From: Terriglobia bacterium
GTDB lineage: Bacteria > Acidobacteriota > Terriglobia > Terriglobales > Acidobacteriaceae
Reading direction: 5' to 3'
Assembly (NCBI GenBank): GCA_020072845.1
Contig: JAIQGF010000013.1
Coordinates: forward strand, 1-64,000
Length of the DNA: 64,000 nucleotides
A program made the position numbers and the translations under genes. The notes under the pieces are model-generated. The model made no database searches. It was given only the letters and a program-made list of their open reading frames with translations, and was not told the DNA's origin. Position 1 is the stretch's first letter; every line of letters begins with the position of its first letter. Shown piece by piece: positions 8,503 to 17,162 of the stretch.

Positions 8503-9318
8503 TCACGTGCCGGTGCTTTGCACCGCATCCAGCCGGATCCCAAAAAATCCTTCCAGCGCGGTGTCGTATTCCTGGGTAGTAGCAAGAGCAGATTCCCGGC
8601 GCTGGCCGCCTTCGGTGATCACCAGACGCGCGCCGGTCAAGGTAACGCGCCCGGTGGGGGTCAGAATGCTGCATACGCGATTGCGCGTGAAATGAGATTC
8701 CGGCGAGGTCTGGTGATGACGGCACATGCCCTCAAATTCGGAGAGGCGCCGGGGCACGAGCGTGAAGTCGTACAGCATGCGCCACTCCGAGGCCGAATCG
8801 GCCAGCACCGGCACGCCGCGCCGGTTGCCGGGCTCGGGAGAATAGCGCAGGACGCGCCAGCGCTCCTCCCGGGTATCGAGGCAGTAAAAAACATTGCGCT
8901 GAAACTGCTCCGCGTTGGGCAACAACGGAAGCGGCTCGATGAAAGACTCGCCGAATCCCACGTCGGCCAGCCAGGGCGTGTCCAAATCCACCTGGAGTGT
9001 GAGGTGATCGAATTCCGGGCCGACGCGGTTCTCCGCGATGGGAACGCGCGCCGAGAGCAGGGTTACGCGGAAACCGAGTTCACTCAGCAGGGCCGCGAAC
9101 AGGCTGTTCAGCTCGTAGCAGAAGCCGCCGCGGCGGCGGAGCACGATCTTATCGAACAGGTGCTCCTGGTCGAGCGCAATGGGCACGCCGCGGTGAATGT
9201 CGAGGTTCTCGAAAGGTACGGCGAGCAGGTGGGCATAGTGCACGGCGCGCAGGGTTTCCAGTGTCGGCGCGAGGGGGCCGGAGTAGGAGATGCGGCGAAA
9301 ATAGGAATCGAGGTTCAA
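8503..9318 (-). CDS. nat: Arylamine N-acetyltransferase
   Basis: 271-residue cytoplasmic enzyme that moves acetyl groups from acetyl-CoA to arylamines or hydrazines. The Cys-His-Asp triad is present: C67 in RRGGFCYELN, H105 in FDHLTLQV and D119 in WLADVGFG; the N-terminal helical part (VPFENLDIHRG) is typical. Start is TTG (MNLDSYFRRI), one base after the holA stop, so it is probably the last gene of the lptE-holA-nat unit. Physiological substrate unknown. Confidence 0.93.
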   Translation of the reverse strand: MNLDSYFRRISYSGPLAPTLETLRAVHYAHLLAVPFENLDIHRGVPIALDQEHLFDKIVLRRRGGFCYELNSLFAALLSELGFRVTLLSARVPIAENRVGPEFDHLTLQVDLDTPWLADVGFGESFIEPLPLLPNAEQFQRNVFYCLDTREERWRVLRYSPEPGNRRGVPVLADSASEWRMLYDFTLVPRRLSEFEGMCRHHQTSPESHFTRNRVCSILTPTGRVTLTGARLVITEGGQRRESALATTQEYDTALEGFFGIRLDAVQSTGT

Positions 9319-9319
9319 G

Positions 9320-10444
9320 CTACACGGGCAACTGTTGTTGTTCCCACCCGGCTTCTGCGATGTTGGGTTCGGCGCAGAGGTCGAGCACCAACCGCTCGAG
9401 GATGAGGCGTTTGCTGGGCGGGTTGGAGCGGAGGTCGAGGTCGGCGCGGGCGATGAGCCGCAGGGCGCGCGTCAGTTCGCGCCGAGACTTGTAGCGGCGT
9501 GCCTGGCGCAGGATGTCTTCGGCGGCAAAAGGCGGAACGCGGAAGCCCTGCCAGAGCGCGGCCCAGAGCGCGCGCGAGTCGCGCACGCGCTTCTCGAAAA
9601 TCACCAGCATCTGGCGGAAGGTTTTCGCCAGCATGTAGAGGTGGCCGATGGCGGCCTCCTCGCCTTCGCCGCTGCTGAGGATCGCTTCCAGCACCCCAAG
9701 CGCGCGCACGCGGTCCTTGGCGGAAATGGCGTCGGTGAGTTCGTAGAGCGAGCGCTGCTTGGCGGCCAGGACCATGGTTTCGACGTCGCCGAGCGCGATC
9801 CGCTTTTTCTCGCCGACGTAGAGGATGAGTTTTTCCAGTTCGTTGGCCACCAGCATCATGTCGCCGCCCAACGCGTCCACCAGTTCGCGCGCGGCGTCAT
9901 TATCAACCTTGACGCCTTCTGCGGCGCCGGTGTCGATGGCCCAGCGCACGGCCTCGCCTTCCTCAACGCGCGCCATCTCGACAATCCCACAATACTGGCC
10001 GAGAGTTTCGCGCAGGCGCTGGTAGCGGTCGCGGTCGGCGAGTTCCATGCGGCGGACGTCGGCGGGAATGCTGATGAAGTCGGCGACGAAGATGAGCAGC
10101 GCGTCGGGATTGGGATTGGCGGCGTAGTCTTCGATCGCCTTGAACTCGGCATCGTGCGAACCGCGGGTATAGAGCGCCTTCACGCCGCGAATGAAGAAGA
10201 CCTGGAACGGCGCCATGAGCGAAGGCGTGCGGGCGGCATCGAGGACTTCGATGAGCGGGGTTTCGGCGAGATCGAATTCGTGGAGCGAGAAGTCGCGCAG
10301 ATCGGGCGCAACCAGATGCTGGAGCACGGCCTCGCGGCACTGCTTGCGGAAAAAGGCTTCATCACCGGCGAGCACGTAGCAGGGTTTCAGCTTGCGCTGC
10401 ACGATGTCGGTAACGAATTTTTCCGCGGCGGCGAAGGCGCGCAT
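9320..10444 (-). CDS. holA: DNA polymerase III subunit delta
   Basis: The delta subunit opens the beta clamp in the clamp loader. The 374-residue protein begins with the characteristic YVLAGDEAFFRKQCREAV segment, followed by the partner-domain motifs SLMAPFQVFFIRG and a long helical C-terminal collar region. It has no ATP-binding site, as expected. The ATG abuts the lptE-like stop (TGA ATG), and holA next to lptE is a widespread arrangement. Confidence 0.92.
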   Translation of the reverse strand: MRAFAAAEKFVTDIVQRKLKPCYVLAGDEAFFRKQCREAVLQHLVAPDLRDFSLHEFDLAETPLIEVLDAARTPSLMAPFQVFFIRGVKALYTRGSHDAEFKAIEDYAANPNPDALLIFVADFISIPADVRRMELADRDRYQRLRETLGQYCGIVEMARVEEGEAVRWAIDTGAAEGVKVDNDAARELVDALGGDMMLVANELEKLILYVGEKKRIALGDVETMVLAAKQRSLYELTDAISAKDRVRALGVLEAILSSGEGEEAAIGHLYMLAKTFRQMLVIFEKRVRDSRALWAALWQGFRVPPFAAEDILRQARRYKSRRELTRALRLIARADLDLRSNPPSKRLILERLVLDLCAEPNIAEAGWEQQQLPV

Positions 10445-10969
10445 TCAGTACGCCTCCAGGATATTGGAGACCAGGGTGCGTGCGAAGTCGCGCGACAGGC
10501 GGTCCACGGCGGGCGAGTCTTCTTCGAAGAAGCTGGTAAGCTCGCGCGAGACCTGGTATTGCTCGCGGAAGGTGTAGTTCGGCTGGTCGAACAGCACCGT
10601 GCCCTTGCGGTCCACCAGCGAGACGCGCATGGTGACCGTGACTAGGGCGCTGGAGGCGCGGCCGGTCTGCGAGTCGTAGGTGAGCGGCGCCAGTTGCATG
10701 GTGGTGACCGTGCCGCGCAGGGTGGCGTCGGCATCGTCCGCCGGTTCGCTGATGATGCGGAATTTTGTGCGGGTGACGAATTCGCGAACCACGGCCGAGG
10801 TCAGCACCTGCTCAACCCGGTAGTTTTGCGTCTGATTGGTGAATGCGGGGACGGCGATGGTGTGGACGGAGTCAGGCAGGCGGACGTAGTGGGTGGTGGT
10901 GTGGTAGCCGCAGCTCACCGTCAGCAGCAAGCAGCAGAAGAGCGCGGCAATAGATAAGCGTTTCGTCAC
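10445..10969 (-). CDS. lptE: LptE-like LPS-assembly lipoprotein
   Basis: 174 residues with a lipoprotein signal peptide: hydrophobic stretch 7-18 and lipobox LTVSC, so Cys20 would be lipidated. The mature part begins GYHTTTHYVRLPDSVHTIAVPAFTNQT, the classic LptE (RlpB) start, with a later region of alternating strands and a helical end. LptE plugs the LptD outer-membrane pore that delivers LPS. Position just upstream of holA supports the call. Start is GTG; the preceding gap is filled by a palindromic repeat. Confidence 0.82.
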   Translation of the reverse strand: MTKRLSIAALFCCLLLTVSCGYHTTTHYVRLPDSVHTIAVPAFTNQTQNYRVEQVLTSAVVREFVTRTKFRIISEPADDADATLRGTVTTMQLAPLTYDSQTGRASSALVTVTMRVSLVDRKGTVLFDQPNYTFREQYQVSRELTSFFEEDSPAVDRLSRDFARTLVSNILEAY

Positions 10970-10978
10970 GTGTTGAGG

Positions 10979-11073
10979 AGTACCGAGTACCTAGTACCGA
11001 GTACCGAGTACCGAGCGTGGTACTCGTAATGCGGCACTCGGTACTAGGTACTCAGTACTCAGTACTCGGTACT
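10979..11073. repeat. Inverted pair of period-7 repeats (gagtacc phrase)
   Basis: Left arm 10979-11016 has five units of taccgag/tacctag; right arm 11034-11073 carries the complement (ctcggta, ctaggta, ctcagta). The arms can fold into a long imperfect hairpin spanning the whole gap between the Asd-like gene and lptE. The same phrase recurs at 40031-40063. Confidence 0.9.
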
Positions 11074-11074
11074 T

Positions 11075-12169
11075 CTACTGCAACTTCCCTTTCGGCATGG
11101 CGGCCGCCATTTGCTGGGCGGCGTCAATGGCGTTCAATGCCAGCACGCGCAGGTTGTCGGCGGCGGCCCAGATCCAGAAGCCGGTCTCGCGCTGGGCATC
11201 GGCGCGGATCCACACCATCATGTCCTCCGACCCGGCGGCGGCAACGTTGCTGGGCGACTCCTCGGAGCCGCGGGTGAGTTCTACGTGCTCGCCGGCGATG
11301 GCCTGCGAAAAATCGCCGATCGAATGTGCCTGCTCCAACTCAATGTAGAGCGAAAAGACGTGTCCATGAAAGATCGGCGCCTGCACCAGCATCAGCGAAG
11401 GCACCGGCACATCGGCGTGCGGCACGGACCCCGGCTGCGGAACTTGTCCGGTAATTTGGCGGTAGTGGCTGAGGATGCGGCGCTCGGCGCTTTCCAGCGT
11501 GGGCGAGGAATTCTCGCCGTAACGCGCCAGGACATTGAAGGCGACCTGCGCGTCGAAAACCGCCTTGGGCATTTCCTGGAAGGAGAGCAGGTTCACAGTC
11601 TGCTCGTGAAGTTCGTCCATGCCGGCGCGGCCGTGTTCGGAGGCGGGCTCGAAGACGGTGGCAACGGCGGAGCGCAGGTTGGCGACCTTCTGCGCGCGAG
11701 CGATCAGCAGCGCCAGCACAACCGCGGCGGGATGCGCCGTGACCACGGGCGCGGGCTCGAGTTCCGGTATTTGCGAGTGGCGCAGCTCGCGTTCCAGCCA
11801 CGGGGAGCGGACGCGGGCGCCGGGAGCGTCTTCCAGCGCGTGCGAGAGGTCCACGATCAGGCTTCCGGCCTGCTGCGCCATGCGCCAGTGTTTGCGGGTG
11901 AAATCCGGCTGCGAGGCAAAGAAGGTAAAGTCCACGTGCTCGAAGTTTTCCGCGCGCACGCTCTGCACGAACGTCACTTCCTCGCCGACGGGCTCGAGCT
12001 GGCCGAGGGATTCGTCGTCGTCGAGCAGCTTGATGTCCACCGCGGGAAAGGCAGTCTCGGGCAGCACCTCGGCGAGTTCCTTGCCCTTCAGGGTGCCGGC
12101 GCCGACGATGGCGACGCGGTAGAGACCGTTCTCCGAGCCCGATCGGCCGGGTTGGTGAGCGCGGTTCAT
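11075..12169 (-). CDS. Aspartate-semialdehyde dehydrogenase-like protein without catalytic cysteine (Usg-like)
   Basis: 364 residues with an Asd fold: an N-terminal Rossmann motif (YRVAIVGAGTLKGKELAEVL, residues 17-36), the dimerisation middle part and the C-terminal signature (WIWAAADNLRVLALNAIDAA). In true Asd the active-site Cys sits in an NCST motif after the first domain; here the aligned stretch reads TAHPAAVVLALL (about 144-155) with no cysteine. It is therefore unlikely to be a working dehydrogenase and resembles the E. coli Usg type of inactive paralogue. Overlaps pssA by ATGA, so it is co-transcribed with phospholipid genes. Role unknown. Confidence 0.75.
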   Translation of the reverse strand: MNRAHQPGRSGSENGLYRVAIVGAGTLKGKELAEVLPETAFPAVDIKLLDDDESLGQLEPVGEEVTFVQSVRAENFEHVDFTFFASQPDFTRKHWRMAQQAGSLIVDLSHALEDAPGARVRSPWLERELRHSQIPELEPAPVVTAHPAAVVLALLIARAQKVANLRSAVATVFEPASEHGRAGMDELHEQTVNLLSFQEMPKAVFDAQVAFNVLARYGENSSPTLESAERRILSHYRQITGQVPQPGSVPHADVPVPSLMLVQAPIFHGHVFSLYIELEQAHSIGDFSQAIAGEHVELTRGSEESPSNVAAAGSEDMMVWIRADAQRETGFWIWAAADNLRVLALNAIDAAQQMAAAMPKGKLQ

Positions 12170-13035
12170 GGTGCGGTGGTGGCCTCCAACGGCGGTGGCG
12201 GCGGGCTGCCGCGGCGCCGCAAGATGTACATCAGGCGCGCGATAACGCCGGAGAGCATGTAGAACAGCGCCAGGAAAAACAGGAAATACTCGGAGAAGTA
12301 GCGGATGCAGGCAATGACGATGCCGATGATGACGACTACCCAGAAGGGATGCCGGCTGCGGAAATCAATGTCCTTGAAACTGTAGAAGCGCCAGGTGCTG
12401 ACCATGAGATAGCTGGTGGCGAAGACCAGCGCGGCCCAGATCAAACCCATCCACCAGCTCAGGATGGGAACGCCGTCGGTGAAGTGCACGATGGCGGCGA
12501 TGACGCCGGCGCCGGCAGGAATCGGCATGCCGACAAAATATTTCTTGCCCGGGCGGCCGGGATTCGAGGGTTGCGGGTTCACCTGGATGTTGAAGCGGGC
12601 CAGGCGGCTGGCGCCGGCAATCAGGAATGCGAACGTCGCAATTGCGCCCAGGTGCACCACCCGCGCCAGGAGGTCGCTGCCATTGAGCGGGGCGAGAATG
12701 CGGAATCCCCACATCCAGGCAAGGATGGCGGGCGCGACGCCAAAGGTGATGACGTCGGCCAGAGAGTCGAACTCGCGCCCAAAGTCGCTTTCCGTATTGG
12801 TCATGCGCGCAATTTTGCCGTCGAGACCGTCGAAAATAATGGCGAAGCCGATGGCCTTGGCGGCATTGTCGTAATGCCAAGGTTCGGCCACCGAGCCCTG
12901 GATGGCGTGGTATAGGGCATAGTAGCCAAGCGCCATGTTCAGGGTGGTGAACAGCGACGGCAGCAGGTAGATACCCTTGCGGAAGCGGCGGCGCCGCGGG
13001 TCATCGTCGGCACGACGAAGTGGCGGCCAGTTCAT
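12166..13035 (-). CDS. pssA: CDP-diacylglycerol-serine O-phosphatidyltransferase
   Basis: Makes phosphatidylserine from CDP-diacylglycerol and serine in the inner membrane. 289 residues with six or more hydrophobic segments and the CDP-alcohol phosphatidyltransferase motif DGLDGKIAR...[11 protein letters not shown] at about 74-100, which carries the catalytic aspartates. The psd gene directly upstream overlaps by ATGA and performs the next step (phosphatidylethanolamine), a strong functional pairing. The proline-rich tail is not conserved. Confidence 0.93.
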   Translation of the reverse strand: MNWPPLRRADDDPRRRRFRKGIYLLPSLFTTLNMALGYYALYHAIQGSVAEPWHYDNAAKAIGFAIIFDGLDGKIARMTNTESDFGREFDSLADVITFGVAPAILAWMWGFRILAPLNGSDLLARVVHLGAIATFAFLIAGASRLARFNIQVNPQPSNPGRPGKKYFVGMPIPAGAGVIAAIVHFTDGVPILSWWMGLIWAALVFATSYLMVSTWRFYSFKDIDFRSRHPFWVVVIIGIVIACIRYFSEYFLFFLALFYMLSGVIARLMYILRRRGSPPPPPLEATTAP

Positions 13036-13709
13036 CGGCAGGCTCCCTGTTCGCGCTGTGCGCCGGTCAGTTCGATGCGGCGGTCAGCGGGCTGCGTGAC
13101 CGGCGCGAGGGCAAGGATACTGGAACCGCCGGCGACGTGTTGTCCGATTTTCACCTGCACCGAGGCGGCAGCGTCGAAGATGACGTCGCAGCGGGAGCCG
13201 AACTTGATCAGGCCGATGCGCTCGCCGCGCGCGACCGTGTCGCCGACGCGCTTGGTGAAGATAATACGGCGCGCGATGAGGCCGGCAATCTGCTTGAAGA
13301 CCACCGTCTGGGCGCCGTCGTCCACGGTCACGATGTTCTGCTCGTTGCCGTCGGCGCTGGCCGCGCCCATGGCGTTCTTGAACTGGCCCTTGCGGTACTG
13401 CACGTCCCGGACAACGCCGCCGATGGGCGAGCGGTTGACGTGGACGTCAAACACACTGAGAAAAATGCTGATGCGGGTGCGCCCACGGCCCTCCACCTCG
13501 ATGGCCATGATGTCGGTGACGCGGCCATCGCCGGGAGAGACGATCGCGCCCGCCGCCGCCGGAACCTGGCGGTCGGGGTCCCGAAAGAACCAGGCACAGA
13601 ACGCGCCGAATGCGAGCGGGACGATGGCCCACGGCGGGGCAGCCAGCCAAGCGAGAAGCCCGGCAGCTACCAGGGACCCGAGCGCGTAATAGTAGCCGTC
13701 ACGAACCAT
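13032..13709 (-). CDS. psd: Phosphatidylserine decarboxylase proenzyme
   Basis: 225 residues, the short archaeal/actinobacterial-like type (PSD-A). An N-terminal membrane segment (about 10-42) precedes the motifs FFRDPDR, SPGDGRV and [13 protein letters not shown]. The self-cleavage site that makes the pyruvoyl group is G171-S172 in IKFGSRCDV. It produces phosphatidylethanolamine from the pssA product. Start ATG at 13709; pssA follows with a 4-nt overlap. Confidence 0.93.
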   Translation of the reverse strand: MVRDGYYYALGSLVAAGLLAWLAAPPWAIVPLAFGAFCAWFFRDPDRQVPAAAGAIVSPGDGRVTDIMAIEVEGRGRTRISIFLSVFDVHVNRSPIGGVVRDVQYRKGQFKNAMGAASADGNEQNIVTVDDGAQTVVFKQIAGLIARRIIFTKRVGDTVARGERIGLIKFGSRCDVIFDAAASVQVKIGQHVAGGSSILALAPVTQPADRRIELTGAQREQGACR

Positions 13710-13740
13710 GGGATAGGGGAATTATAGACGGGGCAGGCCG

Positions 13741-13855
13741 AGTGAGTTTGTCAGTACGTCAGTTTGTGAGTTTTTCAGTGTCTGGGTTCGTCAACATTTC
13801 AGGAACAGTTGGCTCGACGGCGCAGAACTGGTGCACTGAAAACCTGACGAACTGA
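13741..13855. repeat. Inverted pair of degenerate repeats (gtttgtca phrase)
   Basis: Left arm 13741-13782 repeats agtttgtc-like units; the right arm 13831-13855 reads as its approximate complement (tgaaaacctgacgaactga). Lies in the 246-nt gap between psd and the YdcH-like gene. Confidence 0.65.
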
Positions 13856-13861
13856 GGCGCC

Positions 13862-13888
13862 AAAAGAAAAACGCGGCCGAAACCGCGT
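13862..13888 (-). terminator. Rho-independent terminator of the YdcH-like gene
   Basis: On the minus strand ACGCGG-TTTCGG-CCGCGT is followed by TTTTTCTTTTG: a 6-bp GC-rich stem plus T tract about 70 nt after the stop of the YdcH-like gene. Confidence 0.7.
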
Positions 13889-13955
13889 GTCAGGACATAC
13901 CGAACTTGTTTGCCGTGGTGGCGGCAAAGACCCCGTCATGGGGGCTGGTCGGTGA

Positions 13956-14186
13956 TTACGCTACGTTGTTCTCGCGATGCCGGAACTGCTGCTCCAAGGA
14001 TTCCATCTGGTCCTTGAGGCGCAGTTTCAACTTTTTCAGGCGGACCTCTTCGATCTTCTCATCCTCGGAGAGAAATCTCTTCTGGGTGAGGCTATCGAGC
14101 CGCTGGGAATATTGGGAATGTTCAGTAACAAGGCGCCGAAACTCTTCATTGCTGGCGATGAGCACGTCGCGTACCTGAGCTGCCAT
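13956..14186 (-). CDS. YdcH family (DUF465) small coiled-coil protein
   Basis: 76 residues, almost wholly helical. The pattern EHSQYSQRLDSLTQKRFLSE followed by EEVRLKKLKLRLKDQMESLE matches the YdcH/SlyX-like DUF465 family of small cytoplasmic proteins of unknown function. A GGAGG eight bases before the ATG supports the start, and a terminator follows at 13862-13888, so this looks like a monocistronic gene. Confidence 0.82.
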   Translation of the reverse strand: MAAQVRDVLIASNEEFRRLVTEHSQYSQRLDSLTQKRFLSEDEKIEEVRLKKLKLRLKDQMESLEQQFRHRENNVA

Positions 14187-14359
14187 CCAGCAGACCTCCT
14201 ACCAACAGTCTGGCAAGGACTTTAAGCTAGCACAGGGGCAAGGCCGCTTCAATCGGTTTTCAACAGATACACTGAATTTCGTAACTGCCCTGCGGGTGGT
14301 GCAATTTGAGAAAGTGGCCGGTGGCCAGGGGGTGGGAACCTCGGTAACCGCGAAGCGGG

Positions 14360-14809
14360 TTACTGATGGCTACCGATGACCCTGCGGTACAGGACCGCGT
14401 CTTCGTCGGGGTACTGGTAGTAGTTGCGGCGGAGTCCCGTCGCGGCGAAGCCGTACTTGGCGTAGAGAGCGCGCGCGGCTGCATTCGAGGCGCGCACCTC
14501 CAGGAAAACGCTTTCGCCGCCCTGCTGCTTCACCACGTCGAGGAAGTGTTCGAGCAGAGCGGAGGCGAAGCCGCGCCGCTGCGCACCGGGAGCGACCGCA
14601 ATGTTTTCCAGCTCCCATTCCGGGCCGATTTGATTCGCAATCAGGAAGCCCTGCACAGTGTCGTCTTGGATCACGAGCGCGAGGCGGCGCGGATCGCCGG
14701 CGAAAATGCGGTCGTATTCGCTTTCCTTCCAGTGCGCGGCGGTTGGGGCCTGCGCTTCAATCCGGCGCATGGCGGGAACGTCGGCGGAGGTGGCGGGACG
14801 GATGTGCAA
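14360..14809 (-). CDS. rimI: Ribosomal protein alanine N-acetyltransferase-like GNAT protein
   Basis: 149 residues with a full GNAT fold: MHIRPATSADVPAMRRIE start, the acetyl-CoA loop VAPGAQRRGFASALL (Q/RxxGxA type) and the C-terminal VRASNAAARALYAKYGF signature typical of RimI. RimI acetylates the N-terminus of bS18. It sits directly after tsaB, the usual tsaB-rimI pairing. The start is TTG, and AAGAG from the adjacent repeat is the only Shine-Dalgarno-like sequence. Confidence 0.87.
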   Translation of the reverse strand: MHIRPATSADVPAMRRIEAQAPTAAHWKESEYDRIFAGDPRRLALVIQDDTVQGFLIANQIGPEWELENIAVAPGAQRRGFASALLEHFLDVVKQQGGESVFLEVRASNAAARALYAKYGFAATGLRRNYYQYPDEDAVLYRRVIGSHQ

Positions 14810-14890
14810 GCTCTTAGCTCTTAGCTCTTGGCTTGTTCGGCTCCGCGCTTTGCATCTGACTAAGAGCTAAGAGCTAAAAGCTAAGAGCTT
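14810..14890. repeat. Inverted pair of period-7 repeats (agctctt phrase)
   Basis: Left arm: three or four units of ctcttag starting at 14810. Right arm at 14860-14890: ctaagag and variants, the exact complement. Separated by about 25 nt. It fills the whole gap between tsaB and rimI and overlaps the tsaB 3' end. Confidence 0.9.
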
Positions 14891-15597
14891 CCTTTCGAAA
14901 AGATTTCCGCGTCGGAGCGGCGGATGTAGTTGGCGTCCAGCGCTTCGGGCAAAATGACCTGGCCGGCGGCAATCTTGAGCGCCCCGATGCGGGCAATCAC
15001 GTCGCTTTGCGGACGGGCCACAACCTGCACCGGTTGTCCGCGGGCGAGCAGCAGGGAGGCGACGGATTCGTCGGGAGTGATGACCGGCATCTGCGGCGCC
15101 AGTTGCGCCTCGGCGGCGAATTCCTGCACCGGCATCAGCACCTCCCGCAGGAGCTGCGGTACCGCGTCCTCGCGGACCACGTATTCGCCGACGTAGACTT
15201 CGCCGCGCATGGCGTCGAGAGCGGCGATGACCTGGGCTTTGAAGGGTTGATCGGCAGTTCCGGGCTCGGAGAGCCGGGCCACATCTCTGGCGCCCGCCCA
15301 TGCCAGCGCCTCCAGCAGCGAGACGGCGGCGATGGGCTTGTGCGTGATTTCCGCCAGCGCCTTAATCGTGGAGAGCCCGACACGCAGACCGGTAAACGAA
15401 CCGGGACCGGTCGCGGCGGCGTAGGCGTCAATGGCACGTTTACCCAGCTTGTGGCGCGCCAGCAGCGCCGAAATCTGCGGCATCAGTTGCTCGGAATAGG
15501 TGCGGCCGGCGAGGGGAACGAGTTCGAGCACCTTCCCATCCCCAAGCAGCGAAATGCTGCCGTTCGAGCCAGCCGTATCTATGGCAAGAATCAACAT
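14881..15597 (-). CDS. tsaB: tRNA threonylcarbamoyladenosine biosynthesis protein TsaB
   Basis: 238 residues of the ASKHA-fold TsaB family: MLILAIDTAGSNGSISLL start, then RTYSEQLMPQISALL and the diagnostic AAATGPGSFTGLRVGLSTIKAL at about 60-82. TsaB is the non-catalytic scaffold for TsaD in t6A37 tRNA modification; tsaC lies elsewhere in this window (22202-22867). The last residues (SKGSS) run into the repeat at 14810-14890, which may have altered the C-terminus. Confidence 0.93.
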   Translation of the reverse strand: MLILAIDTAGSNGSISLLGDGKVLELVPLAGRTYSEQLMPQISALLARHKLGKRAIDAYAAATGPGSFTGLRVGLSTIKALAEITHKPIAAVSLLEALAWAGARDVARLSEPGTADQPFKAQVIAALDAMRGEVYVGEYVVREDAVPQLLREVLMPVQEFAAEAQLAPQMPVITPDESVASLLLARGQPVQVVARPQSDVIARIGALKIAAGQVILPEALDANYIRRSDAEIFSKGSS

Positions 15598-15599
15598 CG

Positions 15600-15698
15600 A
15601 TCAGGTGATCGGGTGATCCGGTGATCGGGTGATCCGGTGATCGGAACTCATGGTTTGAGATCACCCGATCACCAGATCGCCCGATCACCCGATGATCA
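15600..15698. repeat. Inverted pair of period-8 repeats (ggtgatcg phrase)
   Basis: Left arm 15600-15643 repeats ggtgatcg/ggtgatcc five times; right arm 15659-15698 is the complement (gatcaccc, gatcacca, gatcgccc). Occupies the gap between the epimerase gene and tsaB. The same phrase recurs at 25746-25782 and 63964-63992. Confidence 0.92.
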
Positions 15699-16103
15699 CA
15701 CTCCTTTGGGCTGCTCTTCGCACAACTCCAGCAGCACGCCACCCGCGCTGGAAGGATGCACGAAGACGTAGAGGTGGCCGCCGGCGCCGACCTGGATTTG
15801 CTCGTTGATGAGGCGCACGCCGGACTTCTTCAGGTTCTCTACCGTGCTCGCCAGGTTGTCCACGCGCAGCGAGACGTGGTGCAGGCCCTCGCCGCGCTTG
15901 GCGAGGAACTTGGCGATGGGCGAGTCGTCGGAGAGCGGCTCCAGCAGTTCGATGCGGCTCTCGCCGAGGGGCACCATGGCCAACCGGACCTTCTCCTGGG
16001 CAACGGTTTCTTCCGGCATCACCTGCAGGCCGAGGTTCTGATAGAAGGTTTTCGCCTGGGCAAGCGACTTGACCGCGATTCCCAAATGATCAATTTCGAA
16101 CAT
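15696..16103 (-). CDS. mce: Methylmalonyl-CoA epimerase
   Basis: 135 residues, a single vicinal-oxygen-chelate (glyoxalase-fold) unit pair: MFEIDHLGIAVKSLAQAKTFY start, RIELLEPL, GEGLHHVSLRVDN and GVLLELCEE, with metal ligands expected at H6, H75-76 region and the final E. It interconverts the (R) and (S) forms of methylmalonyl-CoA. Together with meaB two positions upstream it points to a B12-dependent propionate or branched-chain pathway; the mutase itself is not in the window. Repeats flank both ends. Confidence 0.9.
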   Translation of the reverse strand: MFEIDHLGIAVKSLAQAKTFYQNLGLQVMPEETVAQEKVRLAMVPLGESRIELLEPLSDDSPIAKFLAKRGEGLHHVSLRVDNLASTVENLKKSGVRLINEQIQVGAGGHLYVFVHPSSAGGVLLELCEEQPKGV

Positions 16104-16108
16104 GACGA

Positions 16109-16207
16109 GCAGTCTCCAGTCGTCAGTCTTCAGTCGTCAGGCGCGAGGCCCAAGGTATAAGCCAGAACGCGTCAGTGCTGAAGACTGACGACTGACGCCT
16201 GAAGACG
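16109..16207. repeat. Inverted pair of period-7 repeats (agtcgtc/agtcttc phrase)
   Basis: Left arm (cagtctc, cagtcgt, cagtctt, cagtcgt) from 16109 to 16140; right arm 16173-16207 is the complement (ctgaaga, ctgacga, ctgacgc). Fills the meaB-mce gap. Same phrase as 5195-5240. Confidence 0.9.
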
Positions 16208-16208
16208 T

Positions 16209-17162
16209 TTAGCGCCCGAGCTTGCTGACAATCTCTTCCACCAGCGAGTACGGGTCACGCTTGTGTTCGGCGATTTCGGCGGCGTAGCGGGAGATCGCTC
16301 CATCTCCCATTTCGTCGCGCAGAACGCGCTCCAGCAGCGACTCGCGCAGCATTTCGACCAGGCGCTCCTGCCAGTTCTGCACCTTTTTCTGCAGGCCGAG
16401 ATTGTGCGTCCGCAGGAAATCTTCGTAGGCGGCGATGGCTTTCGCCAGTTCCGGGACGCCCTGGCCGTCGCTGGCGACGGTCTTGACGATCGGCGGCGTC
16501 CAGCCATCGGAGCGCGTGGAGAGCGACTGCATGGCACGGATCTCGCGCTCCACGCGCTCCGCCCCCTCGCGGTCGCTCTTGTTGATGACAAACACGTCCG
16601 CAATTTCCATGATGCCGGCCTTGATGGTCTGCACGTCGTCGCCCATGCCGGGCACGAGAATGACGACGGTGATCTCGGCCAGGCGCACGATGTCCACCTC
16701 GTCCTGTCCGACGCCGACGGTCTCGATCAACACCAGGTCGCGCCCGCTGGCATCGAGCACGGCGGCGACGTCGGAGGAGGTGCCGGCCAGGCCGCCGAGC
16801 GAGCCGCGCGTGGCCATGCTGCGGATGTAGATGCCGGGGTCGGCGTAGTGCGAGCCCATGCGGATGCGGTCGCCCAAAATCGCGCCGCCGGTGTAGGGGC
16901 TGGTAGGGTCAACGGCGATGATGCCGACGGTCTTGTTTTGTTTGCGGTATTCCTTGGCGAGCTGGTCAACCAAGGTGCTCTTGCCTGCTCCAGGAGCGCC
17001 GGTCAGGCCGATGATGCGCGCGTGCCCGGTGTGCGGGAACAGCGCCTTGAGCAAATCGGTGGATTCGGGCGCACGGTTCTCGACCGTGGTGATGGCGCGC
17101 GCCAGGGCGCGGGGATCGCCGGAGCGAATGCGTGAAACCCAGTTGTCGTTGTCGGTGGCCAC
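16209..17162 (-). CDS. meaB: Methylmalonyl-CoA mutase-associated GTPase MeaB
   Basis: 317-residue G3E-family GTPase (ArgK/MeaB) that gates cobalamin loading and protects methylmalonyl-CoA mutase. Visible motifs: Walker A GAPGAGKST at about 55-63, DPTSPYTGGAILGDRIRM, the switch ETVGVGQDEVD and NKSD for guanine recognition. Start is GTG (MATDNDNW), placed at the edge of a repeat with no clear Shine-Dalgarno. Upstream is an acyl-CoA dehydrogenase, downstream the epimerase. Confidence 0.94.
   Translation of the reverse strand: MATDNDNWVSRIRSGDPRALARAITTVENRAPESTDLLKALFPHTGHARIIGLTGAPGAGKSTLVDQLAKEYRKQNKTVGIIAVDPTSPYTGGAILGDRIRMGSHYADPGIYIRSMATRGSLGGLAGTSSDVAAVLDASGRDLVLIETVGVGQDEVDIVRLAEITVVILVPGMGDDVQTIKAGIMEIADVFVINKSDREGAERVEREIRAMQSLSTRSDGWTPPIVKTVASDGQGVPELAKAIAAYEDFLRTHNLGLQKKVQNWQERLVEMLRESLLERVLRDEMGDGAISRYAAEIAEHKRDPYSLVEEIVSKLGR

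Noticed and set aside
13741-13900. tRNA or other structured RNA gene in gaps
   Set aside because: I looked for T-loop (ttcgaat-type) and acceptor pairing in the intergenic regions and found none; the structure is explained by repeats and a terminator.
15600-15698. CRISPR-like regular repeats
   Set aside because: Units are 7-8 nt without unique spacers; no repeat of 23-40 nt with spacers and no cas genes in the window.
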